This document shows, piece by piece, positions 32,298 to 41,336 of a DNA stretch of 64,000 nucleotides; the stretch's first letter is position 1, and every line of letters starts with the position of its first letter. The notes below the pieces were generated by a model that was not told the origin of the DNA, ran no database searches, and saw nothing but the letters and a program-made list of their open reading frames with translations. Origin of the DNA: Phycisphaeraceae bacterium (GTDB lineage: Bacteria > Planctomycetota > Phycisphaerae > Phycisphaerales > UBA1924); contig CP054186.1 of assembly GCA_015200025.1 (NCBI GenBank), positions 2,964,643 to 3,028,642 on the forward strand, in the 5' to 3' direction. A program made the position numbers and the translations under genes.

Positions 32298-33635
32298 ATG
32301 CCCCTGCGCACCCAACGCTCACCACGCCGACGCGCCACGACCGCGACCGCCGCGAGATCCCTCGCCGTCCTCGCCGCCGCCCTCGCCGCGACGATCCTCC
32401 ACGCGACGCAACCGGAGCCTCCGCCCGCCGCCGCACCACAGCCCTCGGGCATGGCCGCCTTCATCCGCGCCGACGCCCCCGACGACGCCCACACCATCGA
32501 CCTCCAGGTCGTCTCCCGCGCCTACCTCCCCGTTTCGGGGAACGGGCCCGCCATCCACCTCGTCGGCGTCGTCCACGTCGGCCTCGCCGAGTACTACGCC
32601 GCACTCCAGCCCATCCTCGACAGCCTCGACGTCGTCCTCTTCGAGGGCGTCAAGCCCGCCGGCATGGGCGACCGCCCGCCCCTCGACGACCCCGCCGCCT
32701 GCGCCCGCTACACCGAGCAGCGACTCCGCCTCGCCGCCTCCATCGTCGAACGATTCCGCGAACGCGAGGGACGCCTCCCCAAGGACCGCGCCGAACTCAT
32801 CGACGCCTCCACCTGGCCAAGCCCCTCCGTCGTCGCCTCCATCCTCACCGACGCCTGGGGGAACCCCATCGCCCTCGTCACCGCCGACGACCCCCCCTAC
32901 GACCTCGTCAGCACCGGCCGCGACGGCGCCCCCGGCGGCGAAGGACACGACGCCGACCTCCGCTTCTCCGCCCAGAAGCCCCTCGACCAGGACGAACGAG
33001 CCTCCGACGACAACATCCAGACACGCCTCGCCAAGGCCCTCGGCCTCGCCTTCCAGCTCCACGAGATCAACTACGACCGCCCCAACTTCATCAACTCCGA
33101 CCTCAGCATCGACGAGGTCGCCAAAAAACTCGACGAGGCCGGAGGCTCCTCCAAAGGGTTCCTCGGCATGCTCTCGGGCGATGGATTCATGGGAGGCATG
33201 GCCAACCTCCTCATCCGAATGATCGACCTCAGCCCCCAGATGCGGGCTTCCACCAAGGTCATGATGGTCATGATGCTCGGCTCCGCCGACATCGAGTCCG
33301 CCATCGGCCGCGGCCGCTCCGGCGAAGCCTTCGCCAAGGTCATCATCCACGACCGAAACGACGCCGTCCTCCGAGACCTCCGAAAGACCCTCGAACAGCG
33401 CCCCGACGCCGCCTCCATCGGGATCTTCTACGGCGCCGGGCACATGCCCGCCTTCGAACGCGTCCTCCTCGACGAGATGGGGTACACCCGCGGCGAGGAA
33501 CGCTGGCTCACCGCCATGCGCGCCGACCTCAAGGAAGCCGGCATGACCCGCGCCCAGGCCGAGTCCATGCGAAAGTCCATGCAACGCATGATGAGCCCCC
33601 CCGCGGCCAAACGCCCCGCCCCCGCCCGCCCGTGA
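32298..33635 (+). CDS. TraB/GumN-like exported protein with a GspG-type pseudopilin insert
   Basis: ATG 32298 follows GGAGGAC. The 445-aa protein has an N-terminal Arg-rich segment and a hydrophobic stretch (21-36), consistent with export. A TraB/Tiki-like fold is suggested by HLVGVVHVGLAEYY (87-100), VVLFEGVKP (112-120) and the late IGIFYGAGHMPAFERVL. Between these, residues about 145-225 match the C-terminal globular part of the major pseudopilin GspG: GRLPKDRAELID, TDAWGNPIAL, YDLVSTGRDGAPGGEGHDADL. The conserved Asp/Gly loop normally binds calcium. This is either an insertion or a domain fusion. TraB-like proteins are putative proteases; activity here is not shown. Confidence 0.78.
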   Translation: MPLRTQRSPRRRATTATAARSLAVLAAALAATILHATQPEPPPAAAPQPSGMAAFIRADAPDDAHTIDLQVVSRAYLPVSGNGPAIHLVGVVHVGLAEYYAALQPILDSLDVVLFEGVKPAGMGDRPPLDDPAACARYTEQRLRLAASIVERFREREGRLPKDRAELIDASTWPSPSVVASILTDAWGNPIALVTADDPPYDLVSTGRDGAPGGEGHDADLRFSAQKPLDQDERASDDNIQTRLAKALGLAFQLHEINYDRPNFINSDLSIDEVAKKLDEAGGSSKGFLGMLSGDGFMGGMANLLIRMIDLSPQMRASTKVMMVMMLGSADIESAIGRGRSGEAFAKVIIHDRNDAVLRDLRKTLEQRPDAASIGIFYGAGHMPAFERVLLDEMGYTRGEERWLTAMRADLKEAGMTRAQAESMRKSMQRMMSPPAAKRPAPARP

Positions 33636-33644
33636 TCACCGCCC

Positions 33645-34421
33645 TTACGCCGTCCGGCCCAACGTGCTGATCGCACGCTCCAGCATCCGGTCGCTGTACG
33701 TGATCATCCCGATGTTGCTCTCGACCTCGCGCCCCGCCGACGCGATCCGCATCATCATCTGCACCGGGTCCACCGTGCTCTCCTCGACGTGCGACTGGCG
33801 GATCGTCCCCGTCGCCGCCGACCGGCCGTTCACCACCTCCGCCGGCGCCTCAAAGAACCCGCGACCCACACGCCTCAGCCCCGAAGGCTCCTTCACCGAC
33901 GCCAGGCGGATACGCCCCACCTCCCCGCCACCCTGAATCACCGTCCCGTCCCCACGCACCTCCACCGCCGACCCCGCCCGAAGCGTGATGGCCTCCCCCG
34001 TCACCGACACCACCGCGTGCCCCCCCTCCGACGTCACCAGCCGCCCACGCGAGTCCGTCGTGAACCGCCCGTCTCGCGTCAGCACCAGCCGCTCACCGCC
34101 CCCGCCGCCCGTGTCCCGCACCACGAAAAACCCCTCGCCCCGCACCGCCAGATCCAACGGCGACGTGGTCGCCGTCAGCGAACCCTGCGTCACCGACACC
34201 CGGTTGGGCGACAGGTGCGGCCCGGCACCCAGCCGCTCGAGCATCCGGTTCGACGGCTCCATCAGCCCGTCCTCCTCCGTCGCCGCCGCCCGGTGACGCG
34301 TCATCGGGATATCGGGCTTGAACCCCGCCGTCGACATGTTCGCCAGGTTGTTCGACAGCACGTCCATCCGGTACATCGCCGTGAGCGCCCCCGACGCCGA
34401 GATCTGTAATCCGTAGTGCAT
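33645..34421 (-). CDS. Flagellar basal-body rod protein, FlgF/FlgG type
   Basis: This 258-aa protein starts MHYGLQISASGALTAMYRMDVLSNNLANMSTAGFKP, the conserved N-terminal signature of flagellar rod/hook proteins. A middle region with the typical SPLDLAVRGEGFFVV and LTRDGRFTTDSRGRLVT segments follows. The C-terminal helical signature (VEESTVDPVQMMMRIASAGREVESNIGMITYSDRMLERAISTLG) closes the protein. It is exported by the flagellar secretion system, without a cleaved signal peptide, and polymerises into the rod. Length suits FlgF or FlgG; I do not choose between them. No other flagellar structural gene is adjacent, though a flagellar-type sigma factor lies at 55947. Confidence 0.92.
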   Translation of the reverse strand: MHYGLQISASGALTAMYRMDVLSNNLANMSTAGFKPDIPMTRHRAAATEEDGLMEPSNRMLERLGAGPHLSPNRVSVTQGSLTATTSPLDLAVRGEGFFVVRDTGGGGGERLVLTRDGRFTTDSRGRLVTSEGGHAVVSVTGEAITLRAGSAVEVRGDGTVIQGGGEVGRIRLASVKEPSGLRRVGRGFFEAPAEVVNGRSAATGTIRQSHVEESTVDPVQMMMRIASAGREVESNIGMITYSDRMLERAISTLGRTA

Positions 34422-34536
34422 CACCCCGTGGTCCCGCAAAACGCGTACCGCGCACCCGCGCCGTTCCTGCGCTCGCCGCGACCCCGGGTGAAACCGTGGG
34501 GGGGCCCCCCGCCCGTTCCCGGGATACGCTCGGGCG

Positions 34537-35100
34537 ATGATCGAATCGCTCCAGACCGCCGCGGCCCTCGCGGCCGGGTTCGCCGCCGATCCCGCCGTCG
34601 CCGCCTCCGTTGAGCAGGGCGCCGACCTCCTCGCCAACACCATCCGCGCCGGGGGCAAGGTCCTCGTCGCCGGCAACGGGGGATCCCTCTGCGACGCCGC
34701 CCACTTCGCCGAGGAGATGACCGGCCGCTTCCGCGCGGACCGCCCCCCCCTCCCCGCCATCGCCCTGGCCGACCCCGGCCACCTCACCTGCGTCGCCAAC
34801 GACTACGGCTTCGACGAGGTCTTCGCCCGCGCCGTTCTCGCGCTCGCCCGCCCCGGCGACGCGCTGATCCTGCTCTCCACCAGCGGCCGGTCGCGCAATC
34901 TTCTCCGCGCCCTCGAGGCCGCGCACCAACAGCGCGTCCGCACCCTCGCCCTCCTGGGCCGCGGGGGCGGGGCGTTATCCGGACGGTGCGACGTCGAGGT
35001 CCTCGCCCCCGGCGACACCGCCGACCGCATCCAGGAACTCCACATGCTCGTCCTCCACACCTGGGTCGAGCTCGTCGAGAAGCGGCTCGGGCACGCCTGA
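34537..35100 (+). CDS. gmhA: Phosphoheptose isomerase (SIS domain)
   Basis: This 187-aa protein is a single SIS domain of the GmhA type. It interconverts sedoheptulose 7-phosphate and D-glycero-heptose 7-phosphate, the first step of ADP-heptose synthesis for lipopolysaccharide cores or other surface sugars. Supporting motifs are GGKVLVAGNGGSLCDAAHFAEEMTGRF, VANDYGFDEVFARAV, LILLSTSGRSRNLLRALE and IQELHMLVLHTWVELVE. Start ATG 34537. It is divergent from the flagellar gene and is followed by a small lipoprotein gene about 120 bp away. A DiaA-like SIS paralogue is a less likely alternative. Confidence 0.9.
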   Translation: MIESLQTAAALAAGFAADPAVAASVEQGADLLANTIRAGGKVLVAGNGGSLCDAAHFAEEMTGRFRADRPPLPAIALADPGHLTCVANDYGFDEVFARAVLALARPGDALILLSTSGRSRNLLRALEAAHQQRVRTLALLGRGGGALSGRCDVEVLAPGDTADRIQELHMLVLHTWVELVEKRLGHA

Positions 35101-35221
35101 GCGGCCATCCGCCCGATTCCATCGGGTTCCCCGAAAGGTCCACGCCCCCCGGTGATTCTCTCCGTTCGGGGACGCCGCTCGACCCCGCATCACCCCCGTC
35201 CTCACGCCCCACGGAGTTCCC

Positions 35222-35518
35222 ATGCGCCCGGCCCGCCCGACCCTCGACGCCCGAACCGTCCTCGCCTCGATCGCCATCCTTGGGCTGATCGCCACGTCCG
35301 CCGGGTGTGTGGCCGCCGCCGCCGGCGCCGCGGGCGCCCTCGCCGCGATGCACGCCGATACCGACGGCGACGGGGAGATCGTCCTGGCCGACCAGCCCCT
35401 GGGCACCGACCAGTCCGTTGTCGTCTCCGTGCGCTCGCGCCGGCCGTCCAACCTGCCGCGCACCGCCGACCGCGCCGGCTACCGCCTCGCCTCGCCCGCG
35501 CCGGTCATCACCGACTGA
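35222..35518 (+). CDS. Small lipoprotein with one EF-hand-like loop
   Basis: The 98-aa product has a hydrophobic segment (VLASIAILGLIATSAGC) ending in a lipobox whose Cys is residue 29, so it is predicted to be a lipoprotein. A short Ala/Gly-rich stretch follows, then DTDGDGEIVLAD, a canonical EF-hand/dockerin-like calcium loop. The remaining part is polar. The start ATG 35222 directly precedes the signal sequence. It overlaps the end of the leftward zinc-ribbon membrane protein gene by 11 bp (convergent). Function unknown. Confidence 0.7.
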   Translation: MRPARPTLDARTVLASIAILGLIATSAGCVAAAAGAAGALAAMHADTDGDGEIVLADQPLGTDQSVVVSVRSRRPSNLPRTADRAGYRLASPAPVITD

Positions 35519-36053
35519 CCCCGGCGCCAAGGTCCCACGAGCCACCGCACTCGGGGCACGTCACCCGGGCCGTCGCCGCGGGGCCCGACGAGACGTCCAC
35601 CATCCGGTAGAGGCAGAACGGGCACAGGCCCCGTTCCAGCGACGCGTCGCGGAACGCGGGCCGGTACGCCCGGCGGAAGAGCCGCAGCGCCACCGCCTCG
35701 TACAGGATCACCACGATGGGGGTGATGACCGCGACCGAGATCAGCGTGGACCGGGCCACCGCCGCCCCGGGCCACCCCGACGAGCCCGGCGCGGGGAACG
35801 CCGGCGCCTGGATCAGCACCCCCGCGATGAACATGAGCGAGACCACGGTCGTCGTGCTCGCGCCCACCAGCGTGCCCATGAACCAGGTTCGTTTCGCCAC
35901 CGTCCGGCGGATGCGCCAGAGGTCCGCCCGCCCCGGGTGGTTGGGGAACCCGCGCGGTGGGCCCCACAGGTCCAGGAACGGGACCGTGCGCGCGCTCCCC
36001 GCGTCGTCGGTGATCTCCACCCGCATGATGTCGCGCAGGAACCGCTCGGCCAC
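35508..36053 (-). CDS. Membrane protein with a C-terminal zinc-ribbon (CxxC pairs)
   Basis: Start GTG 36053 is chosen; ATG 36026 is also possible, and upstream codons look non-coding. The roughly 181-aa product has two transmembrane helices (WFMGTLVGASTTTVVSLMFIAGVLI; STLISVAVITPIVVILYEAVAL). Its C terminus carries CPFCLYR and CPECGG, which form a zinc ribbon. It resembles the larger protein at 57465-58259 in both features, so the two are likely paralogues. No enzymatic motif is seen. Zinc-ribbon membrane proteins of this kind are common in planctomycete genomes and have no assigned role. Confidence 0.7.
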   Translation of the reverse strand: MAERFLRDIMRVEITDDAGSARTVPFLDLWGPPRGFPNHPGRADLWRIRRTVAKRTWFMGTLVGASTTTVVSLMFIAGVLIQAPAFPAPGSSGWPGAAVARSTLISVAVITPIVVILYEAVALRLFRRAYRPAFRDASLERGLCPFCLYRMVDVSSGPAATARVTCPECGGSWDLGAGVSR

Positions 36054-36088
36054 GGCCCCAGCGTAGCCGCCCGCTCGCGCGGCGCTGT

Positions 36089-36838
36089 TCAGGGCCCCGG
36101 TGCCGGCTCGAACGTCACCACGCCCCAGCGCTCGGGGCGGTGCATATCGATGCGGCCGGTCGGGGACCAGACCCAGTTGTGCTCGGGCCTCCCGGGGACT
36201 GTTTCGTACCGGCCGTGCACGATCCGGTGGTCCCATTGCACGCGGGAGACGTTGACACGCCACCGCTCGCCCGGGGCGGGCGGTCGGCCCGGGCTTTGGC
36301 CGTGGCGGTCGAGGGCGGCCCAGGGCACCGCGAGCCCGGCGGCCCACCCGCGGTCGGTGTCGCGCGGGTCGTTGAGTGTTCCGTCCACGCGCACGCACGC
36401 GCGGAGCCCGCGCACGTCGAAGGTATGGTCGGCGCGGCCGCCCTCGTGGTAGGGGCGGTCGAGGGCGAGGTCGAAGACCGTGCCCAGGGCGTTGACCTCG
36501 ATCTCGTAGTAGCGCCGGCCCGCCCCGGTGGGGTCGAGGAACAGCTCGATGTCGTTGTCGGCGTAGATCACCGAATCCCGCTCGGTCAGCGTGGCGCGGA
36601 CGTGCGGTTCGTCCATCCAGACCAGCACGTGCAGCGCCCGGTCGTCCCAGAGCATCTTGAACCGAGTGTCGAGCGGCGGGGGCGGCGACGGGCGCCCGTG
36701 GTCGTCCGAGATATCGACGAACGGTTCACTCCAGGGCGCGAGCGACCACGGGAACGCGTCGCCCGGCGCGGTGAGGCCCGGCGGCTCGGGTGTGCGCACG
36801 CACCGGTAGACGCGGGGGATGGGCGGCGTGCGGGTCAC
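36089..36838 (-). CDS. CBM9/DOMON-like carbohydrate-binding protein
   Basis: Start GTG 36838 overlaps the TGA of the alpha-mannosidase gene (GTGA). The 249-aa product shows the carbohydrate-binding module family 9 pattern: a beta-sandwich with TRFKMLWDDRALHVLVWMDEPHV, the typical DNDIELFLDP acidic loop, YYEIEVNALGTVFDL and a closing WRVNVSRVQWDHRI. No signal peptide is evident, so it may act in the cytoplasm with the mannosidase or be a remnant. Translational coupling to GH38 points to a shared role in mannose-containing glycan breakdown. Confidence 0.8.
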   Translation of the reverse strand: MTRTPPIPRVYRCVRTPEPPGLTAPGDAFPWSLAPWSEPFVDISDDHGRPSPPPPLDTRFKMLWDDRALHVLVWMDEPHVRATLTERDSVIYADNDIELFLDPTGAGRRYYEIEVNALGTVFDLALDRPYHEGGRADHTFDVRGLRACVRVDGTLNDPRDTDRGWAAGLAVPWAALDRHGQSPGRPPAPGERWRVNVSRVQWDHRIVHGRYETVPGRPEHNWVWSPTGRIDMHRPERWGVVTFEPAPGP

Positions 36839-39800
36839 GCCGGGTCCGCCGCGAGGGTGACGATCTGGAAGGGGCGAAGGTCGAGGGTGGTGGTGTGTTC
36901 CCGGTGCGAGAACCCGGGGAGGTCCATCGGGCGCTCGAGAAGGTTGGTGGGGGAGACGGAGCGGACGGGGAGGTTCCAGCGGACGGTGCAGCGGCCGGGC
37001 GTGCCGGCGCGTTCGTAGAGGCGCAGGATGAGCCGTCGCTGGGCGCCCGGGTTGAAGGGGTCGGGCTCGGCGGGCTTGAAGGCGGCGACGGCGGCGTCGG
37101 CGTGCCCGTCGCACGCGACCTCGAAGGGCGCCCACGTGTGTCCGGCGGGCGCGGGGCCTTCGCCCAGCACGGCGAGCGGGGCCCGGAGCAGGTCGCATTG
37201 GTGGGCGACTCCCGCGGCACGCCCATCCCCGGCGTGGGGCACGAGGCTGTAGGTGAAGCGGTGGGCGCCGCGGTCGGCGTCGGGGTCGGGGTGGGTCGGG
37301 GCGCGGAGGAGCGAGAGGCCCAGGACGCCCTCGGCGTGTGAGAACCCGAACTTGGCGTCGGCCATCAGCGCGAGCCCGAGGCCCGGCACGGAGAGATCGA
37401 CCCAGCCCTGGGCGGGGAACTCGAAGCGGGCGCGTTCGTGGGAGGTGTTGCGGTGGGTGGGGCGGGTGAGGTGCCCGAGGTGGCAGGCGGTGGTGAGGGT
37501 GGAGAGGCCCGGGGCCAGGCCGGTGGGCATGAGGGCGCGGAGCAGGGCGTGGGACTCGCGCCACTCGACGGTGGTGACGAGGTCGAGGCGGGGCGAGTCG
37601 GCGTCGAGGGTGAAGCGTTGGGTGATGGTGGAGCGCGGGGTGAGGGGTCGGGTGAGTTCGACGGCGGCGCGGGCGGGGCCGTCGTGGACGAGCCGCCACT
37701 CGCCGGGCGCGTCGGCGGGCTGGGGCTTCTCGGCGTAGGAGGGGTCGATATCCCAGGCGTCCCACATGACGGGGCGGTCCTCGTAGAGGACGAGTTGGTT
37801 CATGGGCGCGTCGCGGACGAGGTCGGGCCCATTGTGGAGCGAGAGGGCGAGGATGCGCCCGCGGTGGTCGATGGTGGCGCGGAGGCGGTTGTTGGAGAGG
37901 GTGGCGATGCCCGCGGCGACCTTGGCGCGGGCGGGGGTCTCTGGGGTTCGCGGCGCGAGGGGGGCCACGCCCATCGCGGGGACGGGCCCGACGAGGAGGG
38001 GCTGCCCGTGGGTCTCGACGACGGCGTGGGCGGGGCGGCTGGTGGTGTTGAGGACGATGGCGCCCGAGGTGACGCCGACGCGGCGGCGCAGGGCGTCCGC
38101 CGACGATTCGAGGATGCCCGCGGTGGCGGCGAGGACGGCGTCGTGCTCGCGGGCGGTGTCGCGGTAGACCCAGCCGATCGATGACCCGGGGAGGATGTCG
38201 TGGAACTGGTTGAGGAGGGTGAGTTTCCAGGCGTGGTCGAGGGTGGCGCGGGCGGCGTCGCGGGCGTTTGGCGTGCCGCAGGCGAGGGCGAGTTCGGCGG
38301 CCTTGAGGGATTCTTCGGCGAGCCGGTTGGCGCGTTTGACGGCGGCGTGGGTGGTGAGGGTGCCGCGGTGGAGTTCGAGGTAGAGCTCGCCGTCCCAGAC
38401 GGGGATCTCTCGGCCCTGTTCCCTGGCGAGGTCGAGGTCTTTGGCGAGGTCGCGGCCGAAGGTGTCGGCGCGCCCGAGGGTGACGCGTGGGAGGCCGTCG
38501 CAGCTTTCGGCGAGTTGGGCGTAGCGGATGGACCACTCGGTGGGCCCGCCGCCCCCGTCGCCGAAGCCGAAGGGCTGGAGCCAACGGGCGCCGGGCGCGG
38601 GGCCATCTGGGGTGTGTCGTTGGAGGTCCTTGTCGCGGTGGGAGGATTCGCCGCGGCGGAGTTCGCGCGGGGTGTTGGTGGCGTTGTAGTCTTTGCCGGG
38701 GGTGTTGTGGGCGAGGACGGTGGAGCCGTCGATACCGCGCCAGAGCCAGGTGGTGTGTGGGAAGGGGTTGGTCTGGTTCCAGTGGAGTTTGTTGGTGATG
38801 AAGGTGGAGAGGCCGGCGAGGCGCATGATCTGGGGGAGGGAGGCGCCGAAGCCGAAGGTATCGGGGAGGTAGAGGAAGGATTGCCTTCCGTGGTCGCCAA
38901 AGCGGGATTCCCAGTATCGGGTGCCGGCGAGGATCTGTCGGATGAGGGATTCGCCGTCGGCGTTGTTGACGTCGGGCTCGATCCACATGGCGCCGCCGGG
39001 CTCCCAGGAGCCTTCTCGGACGGCGCGGGCGATGCGGTCGAAGAGGTCGGGGGCGAGTTCCTCGGCCCAGGCGTAGTGCTGGGCCTGGGAGGCGAGGAAG
39101 ACGTACCCGGGGTGGCGGTCGATGATGCGGAGCTGGTTCGAGAAGGTGCGGAGGAGTTTGCGTTTGGTCTCGCGGATGGGCCAGAGCCAGGCGGTGTCGA
39201 GGTGGGCGTGCCCGACGGCGACGGCGTGTGTGGCGCTGCCCGGGGCGGGGACGCGGAGGGCGTCGTGGAGGATCCCGGCGGCGCGGTCGACGGCGTCGGC
39301 GTGGGCTGGCCAGAGGGCGGGGTCGGGGGGGAGCGAGCGGGTGGCGCGGGCCAGGGCGTGGGCGAGGGTGGCGAAGCGGGCGGAATCGAAGGGGCATTCG
39401 GCGAGCAGCCCGACGGCGAAGGCGTAGGCGTCGCGGAGCGCGAGGGCGTGCGTGTCGAGGACGGCGAGCTCGGCGCGTTCGAGGCGGCCGGGCGTGGGGC
39501 TGTTCCAGCGGGCGTGGACCTCGGAGGGGTCCCATTCAAAGCCGGTGACGCCGAAGGGGTGGTTGCAGGCGGCTTCGATGAAAAGCTCGACGGGCTCGCC
39601 GCCGCGGGCGCTGGCGGGGAAGAGCCCGACGCGGTCGCGGTTGAGGTCGAGGCCTTGGAGGGGCGTCCAGCGTGGCGGTGAGGCTAGAGGGACGGTCGTC
39701 CAGACGAGGGCTTCGGTGCCGCTGGAGAAACGGGCGACGACGGTGCGGCCGGCGAAGCGCGGGGGGACGTTGGCGCGGAGGCGGAACCAGGCGGTGGCCC

Positions 39801-40047
39801 AGCGCGGTCCCCAGAGCGTGACGGGCTCGACGGGGGTGAATTCGAGGAGGTCGGGGGCGAAGCCGTCGCGGCCCGGGATGGGCGGCGGTGCTTCCGGGTC
39901 GTCGAGGAGGCAGACGCCGACGGAGGCGGGCTCGCGGTCGGGGTAGACCGCGGGCTCGACGACGTCGCGGAGGTAAACCTCGAAGCGGCGGAACGCGAGG
40001 AAGGCGTCGTGGTCCTGCGGGGTGACGGGCGTCTGAACATGGGGCAT
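36835..40047 (-). CDS. Alpha-mannosidase, glycoside hydrolase family 38
   Basis: This 1070-aa enzyme hydrolyses alpha-mannosides. The GH38 catalytic domain includes the zinc-binding HAHLDTAWLWPIRETKRK motif, WEPGGAMWIEPDVNNADGESLIRQ and the nucleophile region LYLPDTFGFGASLPQIM. A long C-terminal beta region (after about residue 700) has the usual GH38 beta-sandwich features. The N-terminal 250 residues resemble the non-catalytic front domain of bacterial alpha-mannosidases. No signal peptide is seen, so the enzyme is probably cytoplasmic. It is followed by a coupled CBM9-like gene. Start ATG 40047. Confidence 0.93.
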   Translation of the reverse strand: MPHVQTPVTPQDHDAFLAFRRFEVYLRDVVEPAVYPDREPASVGVCLLDDPEAPPPIPGRDGFAPDLLEFTPVEPVTLWGPRWATAWFRLRANVPPRFAGRTVVARFSSGTEALVWTTVPLASPPRWTPLQGLDLNRDRVGLFPASARGGEPVELFIEAACNHPFGVTGFEWDPSEVHARWNSPTPGRLERAELAVLDTHALALRDAYAFAVGLLAECPFDSARFATLAHALARATRSLPPDPALWPAHADAVDRAAGILHDALRVPAPGSATHAVAVGHAHLDTAWLWPIRETKRKLLRTFSNQLRIIDRHPGYVFLASQAQHYAWAEELAPDLFDRIARAVREGSWEPGGAMWIEPDVNNADGESLIRQILAGTRYWESRFGDHGRQSFLYLPDTFGFGASLPQIMRLAGLSTFITNKLHWNQTNPFPHTTWLWRGIDGSTVLAHNTPGKDYNATNTPRELRRGESSHRDKDLQRHTPDGPAPGARWLQPFGFGDGGGGPTEWSIRYAQLAESCDGLPRVTLGRADTFGRDLAKDLDLAREQGREIPVWDGELYLELHRGTLTTHAAVKRANRLAEESLKAAELALACGTPNARDAARATLDHAWKLTLLNQFHDILPGSSIGWVYRDTAREHDAVLAATAGILESSADALRRRVGVTSGAIVLNTTSRPAHAVVETHGQPLLVGPVPAMGVAPLAPRTPETPARAKVAAGIATLSNNRLRATIDHRGRILALSLHNGPDLVRDAPMNQLVLYEDRPVMWDAWDIDPSYAEKPQPADAPGEWRLVHDGPARAAVELTRPLTPRSTITQRFTLDADSPRLDLVTTVEWRESHALLRALMPTGLAPGLSTLTTACHLGHLTRPTHRNTSHERARFEFPAQGWVDLSVPGLGLALMADAKFGFSHAEGVLGLSLLRAPTHPDPDADRGAHRFTYSLVPHAGDGRAAGVAHQCDLLRAPLAVLGEGPAPAGHTWAPFEVACDGHADAAVAAFKPAEPDPFNPGAQRRLILRLYERAGTPGRCTVRWNLPVRSVSPTNLLERPMDLPGFSHREHTTTLDLRPFQIVTLAADPA

Positions 40048-40101
40048 GGCGGGGCATGGTAGTGGGGGGGCTGGTGGAGGCCCGGCGGCCTACAACTCGG
40101 C

Positions 40102-41277
40102 GTGCGGACCACGGTGAGCCAACGGGTCGCGTCGATCGGTCGTGGGGCGGTCGTGTGCGCGGTATTCGCCGTGGTGGCTTCGTGCCGGTCGGGCGGGCTT
40201 GCGGAACGGTGGCCCGGGGCGAGGGCGCCCGAGTTTGCCGGCGCGACGCTGCTGGGCGGTGGTCGTGTAGAGCGGGGTCGGGCGGTGGTGAGCGTGTCGG
40301 GGCTCTCGTTGCCCCGGGGCGAGCCGGGTGTGGTGGATTCGTCGTGGACGGGCGAGGCGTGGTTCGACGAGGCGTTACCGTGGTGGAATATCGAGTGCGA
40401 GCCGGGGTCGGGGGCGCGGGTCATGGTGAGGTTCGTGGAGACGGACGAACAGGGGCGAGAGGTGGGCGGGCCGACGCCGTGGCTGGGCGTGGGGTTCGTG
40501 GGGGATTGCGCGGCGTCGGTCGGGGCGTGGGTGGTCGAGGGCCCGGGGGTTCGGATCGACGTGGACTACGCGAGGTTCGAGCGGGCGGGGAGGCGTCGGG
40601 CGCAGGTGCGCGTGGAGTCGCCGTGGGGCGGGGTGAGGATCGCGGCGGTGGGGCTCGCGCTGAGCGCGCCGGGGGAGTCGCCTGGGCACGGGGCGACGCG
40701 GGACGATGAGCCCGTGAGCCCGGGGGCGGTGAGGCGGTTAGGCGTGCCGTTTGTCTCGCAGAAGACGCCGAGGGAGGAGCTGGCCGGGCGGCTGTGCAGC
40801 CCCGCGAGCGTGGCGATGGTGCTCGCGTACGCCGGGTCGGCGTGCGCGGTGGAGCGGGTGGCGGGGGCGGCGTACGACCCGGCGCACGACCTGTACGGGA
40901 ACTGGCCCCGCAACACGCAGGCGGCGTTCGAGATCAGCGGGAGGCCGGCGCGGGTGGCGAGGATCGGGTCGTGGCGAGAGGCCGAGGCGTTGATCGAGCG
41001 CGGGGTGCCGATCGTCGCGAGCATCCAGGTCCGTGAGGGGGAGCTTCCCGAGGCGCCGTACGCGGGCACGGAGGGGCACCTGATCGTCATCACGGGGTTC
41101 GACGCGAACGGGGACGTGCACGTCAACGACCCGGCGTGCGCGGACGAGGTGTCGGGGGTGCGTGTGTACGGCCGACGCGGGATGACGCGGGTGTGGCTGG
41201 AGCGGACGCGTGGGACGGCGTACGTGATCGAGCCTGGGCCGGGCGGGCCGTCGTGGGACGATCGTCACGCCGAGTAA
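40102..41277 (+). CDS. Lipoprotein with a C39-type cysteine peptidase-like domain
   Basis: Start GTG 40102. The 391-aa protein has a signal sequence with lipobox (AVFAVVASC) and is predicted to be a lipoprotein. Residues about 35-195 form an unidentified beta-rich domain. Residues about 210-380 resemble peptidase family C39: catalytic Cys in GRLCSPASVAMVLAYAG, His in GTEGHLIVITGFDANGDVHVNDPA and the following Asn/Asp. It begins LGVPFVSQKTP, as C39-like domains usually do. It is probably a surface or periplasmic peptidase, or an inactive relative. It is divergent from the alpha-mannosidase by about 50 bp. Confidence 0.8.
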   Translation: MRTTVSQRVASIGRGAVVCAVFAVVASCRSGGLAERWPGARAPEFAGATLLGGGRVERGRAVVSVSGLSLPRGEPGVVDSSWTGEAWFDEALPWWNIECEPGSGARVMVRFVETDEQGREVGGPTPWLGVGFVGDCAASVGAWVVEGPGVRIDVDYARFERAGRRRAQVRVESPWGGVRIAAVGLALSAPGESPGHGATRDDEPVSPGAVRRLGVPFVSQKTPREELAGRLCSPASVAMVLAYAGSACAVERVAGAAYDPAHDLYGNWPRNTQAAFEISGRPARVARIGSWREAEALIERGVPIVASIQVREGELPEAPYAGTEGHLIVITGFDANGDVHVNDPACADEVSGVRVYGRRGMTRVWLERTRGTAYVIEPGPGGPSWDDRHAE

Positions 41278-41307
41278 AAAGGAAGACGCCCCCGGTGGGG
41301 GGGCGTC
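41276..41307 (-). terminator. Terminator of the tandem-repeat protein gene
   Basis: GACGCCCCC (41285-41293) pairs with GGGGGCGTC (41299-41307). Read on the minus strand the stem is followed by TTCCTTTTTA, a good T-run. It serves the leftward gene at 41337-42458; the A-run lies at the end of the convergent C39-type gene. Confidence 0.8.
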
Positions 41308-41336
41308 CTCTCGATCTCAAGGATGGATGGGCGGGG

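Noticed and set aside
36089..39535. A very long minus-strand frame spanning the CBM9 and mannosidase region
   Set aside because: Only its last 250 codons (the CBM9-like gene) are real; upstream it is a shadow of the GH38 gene in another frame.
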